Assembly (NCBI GenBank): GCA_016649745.1
Contig: JAENXD010000008.1
Location: forward strand, 1-32,727
Direction: 5' to 3'
DNA from: Flavobacteriaceae bacterium
GTDB lineage: Bacteria > Bacteroidota > Bacteroidia > Flavobacteriales > Flavobacteriaceae
DNA: 32,727 nucleotides
Numbering within the stretch: the first letter of the stretch is position 1; each line of letters begins with the position of its first letter. Positions 1 through 8,406 of the stretch are shown here, piece after piece. The translations under genes and the position numbers were made by a program. The notes under the pieces are model-generated. The model was not told the DNA's origin. It was given only the letters and a program-made list of their open reading frames with translations, and searched no databases.

Positions 1-55
1 TCATTTTTACAAATGTCATAAAAATCATTAGCGTTAATCCTATTATCTTTCTCAT
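1..55 (-). CDS. N-terminus of an exported protein, cut by window edge (possibly PorU)
   Basis: On the minus strand an ATG at 55-53 opens a frame that stays open to the window edge (18 codons). It reads MRKIIGLTLMIFMTFVKM: two basic residues followed by a hydrophobic run, which is a signal-peptide-like start. It is divergent from gldJ. In Flavobacterium johnsoniae the T9SS genes porU and porV lie next to gldJ, as I recall, so PorU (the T9SS sortase) is a reasonable guess from context only. Nothing in these 18 codons identifies the family, and a chance ORF is not excluded. Confidence 0.45.
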   Translation of the reverse strand, partial: MRKIIGLTLMIFMTFVKM

Positions 56-871
56 TAATTTTGTGTGATTAATTAACAAATATCTCATTTTATTATTGAA
101 GTTTCCTAATTTTTCTGCCAACTTGCAAAAACTAGGTCACTTTACATTTAATTTACAACTATATATATCTTTTCCTTATTTCCTTATTCTGAAAAAAAAG
201 CATCCATTCTATTCCCAACCAATAGGTCTGAATTAATTTTCTTCAAATTGAACGGTTTCATTACCAGTTTTAGCTATTTTTCTATATCTATTTTTTATTT
301 GATAGTCGTGATATCGTATCAATTCATTATTCACCGAGAAAATTCACTACCTTTTGAAAGAAAAATAAGTAGTTTCTTTTACAAAAAACGCTGTTTTTGT
401 CATATTATTGCAGATGTTCCATTCTTTTGAAACAGGCCAAACTTAGATAACATTTCATAAAAAATATTTTTTAGCTGAAATTCAATTTCATTCAAATTTT
501 ATAATAATATAAGTGTCAGTAATCTAATTACTTAAATCTATTTTAAACATCCCAATTTCAGTTAGATTCACTTTAATTATATACTTTTCATGGCTGTTTG
601 AGGCTGCATTTTCAATTCAATTTTAAAAAAATATATCCATTTCTTAAGAATGTTGTAATTTTGGTTGAAAGAAATATAAAAATAATTACTGTTTGTGAGG
701 TACTTCATTAAAAAAATAGCATTATCATTGAAATATATTACAACATTTGGCATACTAAAAATTGAAAACTGCCGTTAGTAAAAGCGTAGCAAATATTTAT
801 TAAACTTATTTCTTGCAAAAAAATTAAATTAATGTAAATTGCGGAAAAAATATAACCCTAACCAATTTGAA
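56..871. other. Long AT-rich intergenic region between the divergent left-edge gene and gldJ
   Basis: About 800 bases without a convincing gene. A 60-codon open frame at 248-430 (plus) has a TTG start, low-complexity Phe/Ile/Tyr-rich content and no upstream signal, so I do not call it. I see no tRNA, no strong hairpin and no clean TTG-N19-TAnnTTTG promoter. Partial matches such as AACATTTG at 742-749 are too weak to call. The region presumably holds the promoters of both flanking genes. Confidence 0.5.
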
Positions 872-2578
872 ATGAACTTAAAAAATCTAAATAACATTAC
901 TAGGTTAATCATATTAACTATTACTGTTGTTTTCTTTGTGAGTTGCCATAATAGAAATCCAAGAAATAACGTATCTCTTACCGGTTGGAGTTCAAAAGAC
1001 AAGAAAGCTGGTGGTTTTGCGGGGGATACAAAATATAAAGGCCAGGAAGCTCCTCCGGGAATGGTTCTGATAGAAGGTGGTACATTTACCATGGGCCATG
1101 TGCAGGATGATGTCATGTTCGATTGGAATACCACACCTGTTCAACAACAGGTGCGTTCATTTTATATGGATGAAACTGAAGTGACCAACTCGGAATATCT
1201 ATTTTATTTAGATTGGATGGAAAAAGTTTTTCCTCCAAATGATCCCAACTATGAGCATATATATGAATCGGCTGTTCCTGATACATTAGTATGGAGAGAC
1301 GTTTTGGGATTGAACGAATCATTGACTGAAAACTATTTAAGGCATCCCGGCTATGCCGACTATCCTGTGATTGGTGTTAGCTGGATTCAGGCCAATCAAT
1401 ATTGCAAGTGGAGAACTGATAGGGTTAATGAAAAAATATTAATGGATAAAGGAGTGTTAAAACCACTTTTCAAGTTAGATTCTTTAGAAGTTAAAGGACA
1501 AAATAATTTTAATACAGATACTTATTTAACAAATCCTTATGCACTTTTTGACGGTGATTCAACCATTTACAAAAAAGGATTGCCAACTAATAAACAACTT
1601 AAAAAAGGAGAAGCTAAACCAACAAGAGGTTCATTTACGGGAAGACAGGTTAAAATTTCTGATGGAATACTAAGTACAAAATTCAGACTTCCAACCGAAG
1701 CCGAATGGGAATATGCAGCAAAAGCTGTTGTTGAAGATCGTGAGTACAACAATACCCGTGGAAGAAAAAAATACGCCTGGAGCGGGAAATATACCCGTAA
1801 CAAATCAAAAAAATATAAAGGAGACCAACTTGCCAACTTTAAGCAAGGAAAAGGAGATTACAGTGGTGTTCCCGGATGGAGTAACGATGGCGCAGATATT
1901 ACCATTGCTGTAAAATCATATGAACCTAACGCATTCGGTTTATATGACATGTCAGGTAATGTTGCTGAATGGGTCGCTGATGTTTACCGTCCTATTATTG
2001 ACAATGAAGCAAATGATTTCAACTATTTCAGGGGAAATATTTTTACAAAAAAAATGATTGATGCCGAAGGAAATGTTGTTATTGCAGATGATCAGAATGT
2101 GGGATATGACACCTTAGATAATGGAAAAATAGTACCAAAATTTTTGCCCGGAAGCGTTAAATATACTCCAGTTACCAAACGTGACGCATATATGAGAAAT
2201 AATTATGAGAAGGCTTATAATGTAGATATTAATGATGGTGATTTGGCTTCGACAAAATTATACAGTAAAGATGAAGAAGATTTGGAAACCAAACCCCGAA
2301 TGTACAACTCGCCTATTAAACCTCGAGTTATTGGAGAAAGCGGCTTATTAATGCAAGAATACGACGTTAAAAAAAGAACGACTTTAGTTAGCGATATAAC
2401 ACGCGTTTACAAAGGAGGTTCATGGAAAGATATGGAATATTGGTTAGACCCTTCCCAGCGAAGGTATTTGCCGGAATATATGGCCACCAACTATATTGGT
2501 TTCAGATGTGCTTCTGACAGAATTGGTCCAATGACCTATAAAAAAAGAAAACCGTCAACCACAAAAGTCAGATATTAA
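872..2578 (+). CDS. gldJ: Gliding motility / T9SS lipoprotein GldJ
   Basis: GldJ is an outer-membrane lipoprotein facing the periplasm. It is needed for gliding and for stability of the T9SS ring component GldK. I start it at ATG 872 rather than the in-frame TTG at 839, because this gives a compact lipoprotein signal peptide ending FFVSC with lipidated Cys25. The mature protein (568 aa in all, close to the roughly 560 aa of known GldJ) is a formylglycine-generating-enzyme/SUMF1-like fold. Signatures in order are GMVLIEGGTFTMG near residues 65-78, RLPTEAEWEYA near 272-282, AFGLYDMSGNVAEWV near 350-364, and the C-terminal RVYKGGSWKD ... GFRCASDR. A large insertion separates the last two, as in GldJ/GldK rather than in sulfatase-modifying enzymes. 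A terminator follows directly. Recognition is strong; role is by homology. Confidence 0.92.
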   Translation: MNLKNLNNITRLIILTITVVFFVSCHNRNPRNNVSLTGWSSKDKKAGGFAGDTKYKGQEAPPGMVLIEGGTFTMGHVQDDVMFDWNTTPVQQQVRSFYMDETEVTNSEYLFYLDWMEKVFPPNDPNYEHIYESAVPDTLVWRDVLGLNESLTENYLRHPGYADYPVIGVSWIQANQYCKWRTDRVNEKILMDKGVLKPLFKLDSLEVKGQNNFNTDTYLTNPYALFDGDSTIYKKGLPTNKQLKKGEAKPTRGSFTGRQVKISDGILSTKFRLPTEAEWEYAAKAVVEDREYNNTRGRKKYAWSGKYTRNKSKKYKGDQLANFKQGKGDYSGVPGWSNDGADITIAVKSYEPNAFGLYDMSGNVAEWVADVYRPIIDNEANDFNYFRGNIFTKKMIDAEGNVVIADDQNVGYDTLDNGKIVPKFLPGSVKYTPVTKRDAYMRNNYEKAYNVDINDGDLASTKLYSKDEEDLETKPRMYNSPIKPRVIGESGLLMQEYDVKKRTTLVSDITRVYKGGSWKDMEYWLDPSQRRYLPEYMATNYIGFRCASDRIGPMTYKKRKPSTTKVRY

Positions 2579-2598
2579 TACTATTTTTAAAATAAACG

Positions 2599-2630
2599 AA
2601 ACCTCACTGAAATTTCAGTGAGGTTTTTTT
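2599..2630 (+). terminator. Rho-independent terminator after gldJ
   Basis: A perfect palindrome (AACCTCACTGAAA / TTTCAGTGAGGTT) starts 21 bases after the gldJ stop and runs into seven T residues. It separates gldJ from murF, which starts 12 bases further on. murF must therefore rely on read-through or on a promoter within this very short gap. Confidence 0.85.
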
Positions 2631-2641
2631 ATATTTAATTC

Positions 2642-3901
2642 ATGAATATTGAACAATTATACGAGTTATATACCAAAACTTATTTAGTGGATACAGATTC
2701 CCGAAAAATAAGAAAAGGCAGCATATATTTTGCCCTAAAAGGAGATAATTTCAATGGAAACGAATTTGCGGCAGAAGCATTGAAAAGTGGAGTAAGTTAT
2801 GCGGTTATTGATGAAACAGAATACCATAAGTTTCCTAATACGGTATTAGTCAGCAATGTTTTAGAGACACTTCAAAAGTTAGCAAATTTTCACAGAAAGC
2901 AACTTACATTCCCTATTATTTCATTAACAGGGAGCAACGGAAAAACCACCACCAAAGAACTTATTAATGCTGTGTTGTCAAAAAAATATCAAACAACCGC
3001 AACCACAGGCAATTTAAACAATCATATTGGTGTGCCGCTTACGTTGTTATCCATGACGCCAAAAACAGAAATTGGCATTGTTGAAATGGGCGCAAACCAT
3101 TTAAAGGAAATTAAATTTTTATGCAGTATTGCTGAACCTAGTTATGGCTTAATCACCAATTTCGGAAAAGCACATTTAGAAGGATTTGGAGATTTTGAGG
3201 GTGTTATTAAAGCCAAATCGGAATTGTATGATTTTTTGAGATTGACCAACGGTACTGTTTTTATAAATACAGATGATGCGCTGCAAATAAAACAATCATC
3301 AGGAATAAATGCCGTTGAATTTAACAGTCGTGACATTAAATTTGTTGAAGCAGGCCCATTTGTAAAAGTTCAATTCAAAAACACTATTATTGAAAGTAAC
3401 CTCATCGGAAAATACAATTACAACAATATTGCGGTTGCCGTTGCCGTTGGAAATTATTTTAGTGTTCCTGAAACCGATATTAAAAAAGCCATTGAAAATT
3501 ATATTCCTTCTAATAACCGTTCACAAATCATTCAAAAAGGAACCAACAAAATAATTTTAGATGCCTATAATGCAAATCCCAGCAGCATGCATGCAGCGCT
3601 CGAAAATTTTGCGCAACTGAAGGACACCAATAAAATTGCATTTTTAGGAGATATGTTTGAATTGGGAGAAGAAAGCAAGGCAGAACATCAAAAAATAGCT
3701 GATTTGGTGACTTCCTATAACTTTTCAAAAGTTTATTTAATAGGAAAAGCATTTTCTACAATCCATGTAAAAAATGCTTTTGTTTCTGAAAGTTTTGAAT
3801 CTTTCAAAAATTCAACTAATTATTCAAACATTAACAATGCCACAATTCTTATAAAAGGATCTCGTGGTATGGCTTTAGAAAGACTTTTAGATCTTCTCTG
3901 A
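2642..3901 (+). CDS. murF: UDP-N-acetylmuramoyl-tripeptide--D-alanyl-D-alanine ligase
   Basis: This cytoplasmic enzyme adds the D-Ala-D-Ala dipeptide to UDP-MurNAc-tripeptide in peptidoglycan precursor synthesis, using ATP. The 419-residue protein has the Mur-ligase order: an N-terminal substrate domain (SRKIRKGSIYFAL, residues 20-32), the ATP P-loop SLTGSNGKTTTKE (94-106, Lys101), the MurF-type TTGNLNNHIGVPLT segment just after it, and the C-terminal-domain motif DAYNANPSSM. It is slightly shorter than E. coli MurF. The ATG at 2642 directly follows the gldJ terminator. Its 3' end overlaps the convergent sugar-kinase gene by 15 bases. Adjacency to gldJ is, as I recall, seen in other flavobacteria. 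Confidence 0.95.
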   Translation: MNIEQLYELYTKTYLVDTDSRKIRKGSIYFALKGDNFNGNEFAAEALKSGVSYAVIDETEYHKFPNTVLVSNVLETLQKLANFHRKQLTFPIISLTGSNGKTTTKELINAVLSKKYQTTATTGNLNNHIGVPLTLLSMTPKTEIGIVEMGANHLKEIKFLCSIAEPSYGLITNFGKAHLEGFGDFEGVIKAKSELYDFLRLTNGTVFINTDDALQIKQSSGINAVEFNSRDIKFVEAGPFVKVQFKNTIIESNLIGKYNYNNIAVAVAVGNYFSVPETDIKKAIENYIPSNNRSQIIQKGTNKIILDAYNANPSSMHAALENFAQLKDTNKIAFLGDMFELGEESKAEHQKIADLVTSYNFSKVYLIGKAFSTIHVKNAFVSESFESFKNSTNYSNINNATILIKGSRGMALERLLDLL

Positions 3902-4747
3902 TTTTATTATTTCTCTGTGATATTCTATTAAACCGTCAATAGGCCGTCTCAAAATATTTCCTATTTCTACCATGTAATATCTTGCCACATCATTGATAAT
4001 GTCTTGAGAGAAAAAAGCAATTGAGCCTACAAAATGAATAGGCACATGAACTGATTCTGTATATGGCAATATTCGATTCTTAAAAAATTCTTTAATACCT
4101 TTTTGCAACACTTTATTAAAATAAGGAGTGCGTTCATTTTTGAAAATAAATTCAGCAAAATGCGCTAAATAGGCATTCGGATTATCTTCTTTATAAATAT
4201 TTCTTTTAATGACATCGGCATCCAAATCAAACTGCGTTTCAAAAAGTTTTGCAATCTCCTTTGGCATTTTATGGTAATAATAATCTCTTATTAATTTTTT
4301 TCCGAAATAATTTCCGCTGGCCTCATCCATCAAAATATACCCTAAAGAAGGAACTCTGACATCCACATTTTTTCCGTCAAAATAACAGCTGTTTGATCCC
4401 GTCCCAAGTATACATACAATTCCGGGCTTTGTTGTCACGGCATAAACTGCTGCGAAAGTATCTTCTTTTACAACAATTTCAGCATTCAAAAAAAATGATT
4501 CAAATATAGATTTCAAAAGCGATGTCAGTCTCTCTGTTCCACACCCGGCACCATAAAAATAAACTTCGGTCACTTCTTCTTTGTGACTCGTTATTTCCTG
4601 GTTGCTTTGGATTCTGCTTTTTAATAAGTCGGCAGACAATATCTCAGGATTTAACCCCTCAGTTCTTGTTTTAAATATTTGATTTCCAGATTTATCCAGT
4701 AAAATCCAATCGGCTTTTGTAGAACCACCATCTGCTATTAGAATCAT
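3887..4747 (-). CDS. BadF/BadG-family sugar kinase (GlcNAc kinase-like)
   Basis: This 286-residue cytoplasmic protein has the two phosphate-binding loops of the ASKHA fold as found in the BadF/BadG/BcrA/BcrD ATPase family: LIADGGSTKADWILLD at the very N-terminus and CILGTGSNSCYFDG in the middle. Family members in this size range phosphorylate amino sugars (N-acetylglucosamine, muramic acid derivatives) or glucosamine. The substrate cannot be read from sequence. It is the last gene of a tight pfkA-gap-kinase run (26 bases after gap), which suggests co-expression with glycolysis. A glucokinase-like role for glucose released by the nearby starch pathway is possible but unproven. The stop lies inside the end of convergent murF, and no terminator is visible between them. 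Confidence 0.85.
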   Translation of the reverse strand: MILIADGGSTKADWILLDKSGNQIFKTRTEGLNPEILSADLLKSRIQSNQEITSHKEEVTEVYFYGAGCGTERLTSLLKSIFESFFLNAEIVVKEDTFAAVYAVTTKPGIVCILGTGSNSCYFDGKNVDVRVPSLGYILMDEASGNYFGKKLIRDYYYHKMPKEIAKLFETQFDLDADVIKRNIYKEDNPNAYLAHFAEFIFKNERTPYFNKVLQKGIKEFFKNRILPYTESVHVPIHFVGSIAFFSQDIINDVARYYMVEIGNILRRPIDGLIEYHREIIKSEKI

Positions 4748-4773
4748 TTTTTATTTTTTAGAACTATTATTTC

Positions 4774-5781
<1,008 letters not shown>

Positions 5782-5808
5782 CTATTGTTTTAATTTATTA
5801 TTCTATTT

Positions 5809-6795
5809 TTATACTGAAGTTATTTCAGCAACTTTAAGTAATTCTTGATTAATATCATTATTCATTTTTATGGCTTTATTTAAATCAACTTTTGATATTT
5901 GATTATTTGTAATACCTACCATAATTCCTGTTGATTTATCCAGTAAAGCTTCAACTGCCGCAACACCCAATCTGCTCGCCAAAACCCTGTCATAACAACT
6001 TGGAGATCCGCCGCGTTGCATATGCCCTAAAACCGATACTCTAATGTCATAATAAGGAAAGTTTTCATTGATATAATCGGCCAGTTCAAAAACACTTTTG
6101 CCAATTTTATCTCCTTCTGAAACAACTACAATACTGCTTGTTTTACCTTTTTCTTTACTTTTTTGAAGAGACTCTACCAACCTGTCCAATCCTAAATCTT
6201 TTTCGGGGATTAAGATTTCTTCGGCACCGGCTCCAATTCCTGAGTTTAAGGCTATAAAACCTGCATCACGCCCCATAACTTCAATAAAGAACAATCTGTT
6301 GTGAGAACTTGCGGTATCGCGTATTTTATCAATCGCTTCCACAACGGTATTTAATGCAGTATCGTACCCAATAGTGTTATCAGTTCCGTAAATATCATTG
6401 TCAATCGTACCAGGAATTCCGACAATTGGAAAATTAAATTCTTCAATAAATTTTAGGCCTCCGGTAAAAGTTCCATCCCCTCCAATAAGCACTAATGCAC
6501 CAATACCTGCTTCTTTTAAACTTTCATAAGCCTTAACCCTTCCCTCAACCGTTCTAAATTCATTGGAACGTGCCGATTTTAAAATTGTGCCTCCTTTATT
6601 GATAATATTGCTGACATGGCGCGCAGAAAGTATTTCAAAATCTCCTTCAATCAAACCTTGATAACCTCTATAAACACCAACACATTCAACCCTGTAATAA
6701 GTACAGGCCCTAACAACGGCTCTTATAGCTGCATTCATTCCAGGAGCATCTCCTCCGGATGTTAAAACTGCTATCTTTTTTATTGGTTCATTCAT
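5809..6795 (-). CDS. pfkA: ATP-dependent 6-phosphofructokinase
   Basis: Converts fructose-6-phosphate to fructose-1,6-bisphosphate, the committed step of glycolysis, in the cytoplasm. The 328-residue protein has the PfkA landmarks: AVLTSGGDAPGMNAAIR (residues 9-25), IGGDGTF (104-110), PGTIDND (128-134, catalytic Asp132) and a MGRDAGF motif. Gly108 and Gly129 are the residues expected in ATP-using enzymes; PPi-dependent forms carry Asp and Lys there. Length matches the short bacterial PfkA class (about 320 aa). It is the first gene of the pfkA-gap-kinase run, with a good -7 promoter box (TAACTTTG on the minus strand) just upstream of its start. Confidence 0.96.
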   Translation of the reverse strand: MNEPIKKIAVLTSGGDAPGMNAAIRAVVRACTYYRVECVGVYRGYQGLIEGDFEILSARHVSNIINKGGTILKSARSNEFRTVEGRVKAYESLKEAGIGALVLIGGDGTFTGGLKFIEEFNFPIVGIPGTIDNDIYGTDNTIGYDTALNTVVEAIDKIRDTASSHNRLFFIEVMGRDAGFIALNSGIGAGAEEILIPEKDLGLDRLVESLQKSKEKGKTSSIVVVSEGDKIGKSVFELADYINENFPYYDIRVSVLGHMQRGGSPSCYDRVLASRLGVAAVEALLDKSTGIMVGITNNQISKVDLNKAIKMNNDINQELLKVAEITSV

Positions 6796-6812
6796 GTGTA
6801 AAAAATATAATA

Positions 6813-6820
6813 CAAAGTTA
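6813..6820 (-). promoter_or_regulatory. Candidate -7 promoter box of the pfkA operon
   Basis: The minus strand reads TAACTTTG, a full match to the Bacteroidota TAnnTTTG element, placed 18 bases before the pfkA start codon. No TTG lies at the usual 17-23 base spacing, so the -33 element is weak or absent. Confidence 0.5.
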
Positions 6821-6882
6821 CTTTTAAATGCATTTTCCGCCTACGAAACCTCCTAATATTCACTAAAACGATTTCGTTAAAC

Positions 6883-6925
6883 AAAGCAAGATAAGGAGTT
6901 TATTTTAAACCCCTTATCTTGCTTT
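6883..6925 (-). terminator. Long hairpin, probable terminator of the GH operon
   Basis: Arms of 14 perfectly paired bases (6883-6896 with 6912-6925), extended inward by GTTT/AAAC, form a strong hairpin. Read on the minus strand the stem ends in TTTGTTT, a usable U-rich tail. It lies 118 bases past the stop of the last GH13 gene and upstream of the pfkA promoter box, so it would insulate the two minus-strand operons. Confidence 0.6.
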
Positions 6926-7002
6926 ATGTTATCGGTTATATGTTAGCTGTTAAATGTTATAGGTTGTTGGTTTTGAATTTTGTTTGAATTGAACTATAGA
7001 AC

Positions 7003-7022
7003 GGACAGGTTGCGACCTGTCC
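7003..7022. repeat. Small palindrome GGACAGGT-TGCG-ACCTGTCC
   Basis: Eight-base perfect arms around a four-base loop, just after the end of the last GH13 gene. The nine bases CGGACAGGT at 7002-7010 recur at 19751-19759 in the gap between the importer and beta-phosphoglucomutase. The surrounding text (6926-7000) is GTTAT/TTGGTT-rich and has no gene. It could be part of a 3' end structure or a member of a dispersed intergenic repeat family. Confidence 0.5.
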
Positions 7023-7042
7023 CCTACTTTTAATTGAATAAA

Positions 7043-8404
7043 TTAATCAATCAAAATTTTATATTGCCAAGGTTTAAAAGTTAAGGGCTTTTCTTTGGAA
7101 AACAAAAACTTTTCATTGCTAAAAAAATCAATTGATTCTCCTTCATTTTCAGAAGTAAATGTAACTTCTTTATTGGATAGATTGGCCATGAAAGTTATCT
7201 TATCACCATCCTTTTCTCTTGAGAAAATTAAAATATTTTCATCATCAGAAGAAGGAATTTTAGTGTATAAAGCTGCATTTTTACCTCCGCTTAGTGCTTT
7301 ATTATTATTTTTTAGCTCCCCTAATTTCACCAATAATGGCCATACTTTACCTTTAGTTTTTGGAATGGTGTCTTTTTCGAAAAATAATAAACGTTTGTTC
7401 ATATCATATTCCTGTCCGCTATAAATTAAAGGCATTCCAGGTGCGCAATACGATAATGCCAACATGACTTCTGAAGCGTCTCCCATGCGTTCTTTTACGG
7501 TTCCACTCCAAGAATTTTCATCGTGATTGGTCACAAAATTCATCAAAATGTCGTCTTTTTTATACAAGGTATCGATTTGAGCCATGCGTTCATCCCAATT
7601 TTTAACGGTTTCCTTACCTTGTGCAATGGCATTCATTCTATGGTGCGTATCCCAACTGTATCCCATATCAAAACCATTTTCAAATAAATTTGGCTCCCAA
7701 CCTTCGGCTAGCATAAAAACAGGTTTTATTTTTTTAAGTTCCACTACTGTGTTTTCCCAAAAATCAACCGGAACCATACCGGCAACGTCACATCTAAATC
7801 CATCCACACTAACTTCAGTTAGCCAATATTTCATATCTTCCAACATTTCAGCACGCATTTCTTGATTGTCGTAATTTAAATCTGCAACATCTGTCCAATC
7901 TGTTCCAACGGTATGCGTAATTTCTCCTTTTTCATTTTTTGTATAATATTCCGGATGGCTTTTTAACCACACGTGATCCCAACCGGTATGATTTGTCACC
8001 CAATCCAAAATTACATACATTCCATTTTCATGTGCGGTATTTACCAAATTTTTCACATCCTCTAAGTTTCCAAATTCAGGATTCACTTTTGTATAGTCTG
8101 AAACGGCGTAATAACTTCCTAAACTGCCTTTACTTTTTGTTGTAGAAATAGGATAAATAGGCATTACCCATATAATTTTTACGCCCAATTCCTTTAATTG
8201 AGGAATATCTTCCGTGAATTTTTGAAAAGTTCCCTCTGGGGAATACTGACGAATATTCACTTCATAAATTACCGCATTTTCCAATGCTTCATCTGAAACT
8301 GGTTTTATGGTTGTCAAATTATTTATGTTAGATTGTTCTTTTTTATTTTCTGATTTACACGATACTAAAACAGCAAGAATTATTATAAAAAGTAAATTTT
8401 TCAT
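7043..8404 (-). CDS. GH13 alpha-amylase-family lipoprotein (single-domain type)
   Basis: A glycoside hydrolase family 13 enzyme acting on alpha-1,4-glucans. The 453-residue protein begins with a lipoprotein signal peptide (lipobox LVSC, Cys16) followed by the non-acidic tail KSENKKE. This argues for the periplasmic face of the outer membrane rather than the cell surface. Conserved GH13 regions are present: region I DWVTNH (134-139), nucleophile Asp206 in GFRCDVAG, acid/base Glu234 in MLAEGWEP, and transition-state Asp295 in FVTNHDENSW. No accessory binding domain is visible; the barrel starts almost at once (VIYEVNIRQYSPEG). It is the last gene of the minus-strand catabolic operon, two bases after the GH97 gene, so translation is probably coupled. 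Exact specificity (alpha-amylase, maltogenic or other) is not readable. Confidence 0.9.
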   Translation of the reverse strand: MKNLLFIIILAVLVSCKSENKKEQSNINNLTTIKPVSDEALENAVIYEVNIRQYSPEGTFQKFTEDIPQLKELGVKIIWVMPIYPISTTKSKGSLGSYYAVSDYTKVNPEFGNLEDVKNLVNTAHENGMYVILDWVTNHTGWDHVWLKSHPEYYTKNEKGEITHTVGTDWTDVADLNYDNQEMRAEMLEDMKYWLTEVSVDGFRCDVAGMVPVDFWENTVVELKKIKPVFMLAEGWEPNLFENGFDMGYSWDTHHRMNAIAQGKETVKNWDERMAQIDTLYKKDDILMNFVTNHDENSWSGTVKERMGDASEVMLALSYCAPGMPLIYSGQEYDMNKRLLFFEKDTIPKTKGKVWPLLVKLGELKNNNKALSGGKNAALYTKIPSSDDENILIFSREKDGDKITFMANLSNKEVTFTSENEGESIDFFSNEKFLFSKEKPLTFKPWQYKILID

Positions 8405-8406
8405 TT

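Noticed and set aside
248-430. 60-codon open frame on the plus strand in the left intergenic region
   Set aside because: It starts at TTG, is low-complexity and aromatic-rich as expected from random AT-rich DNA, has no upstream signal and resembles nothing I recognise.
839-871. Upstream TTG start for gldJ
   Set aside because: It would put 11 mostly polar residues before the lipoprotein signal. ATG 872 gives a normal signal peptide ending in VSC.
5809-6795. PPi-dependent phosphofructokinase
   Set aside because: Gly108 and Gly129 are the ATP-type residues; PPi enzymes carry Asp and Lys at these places.
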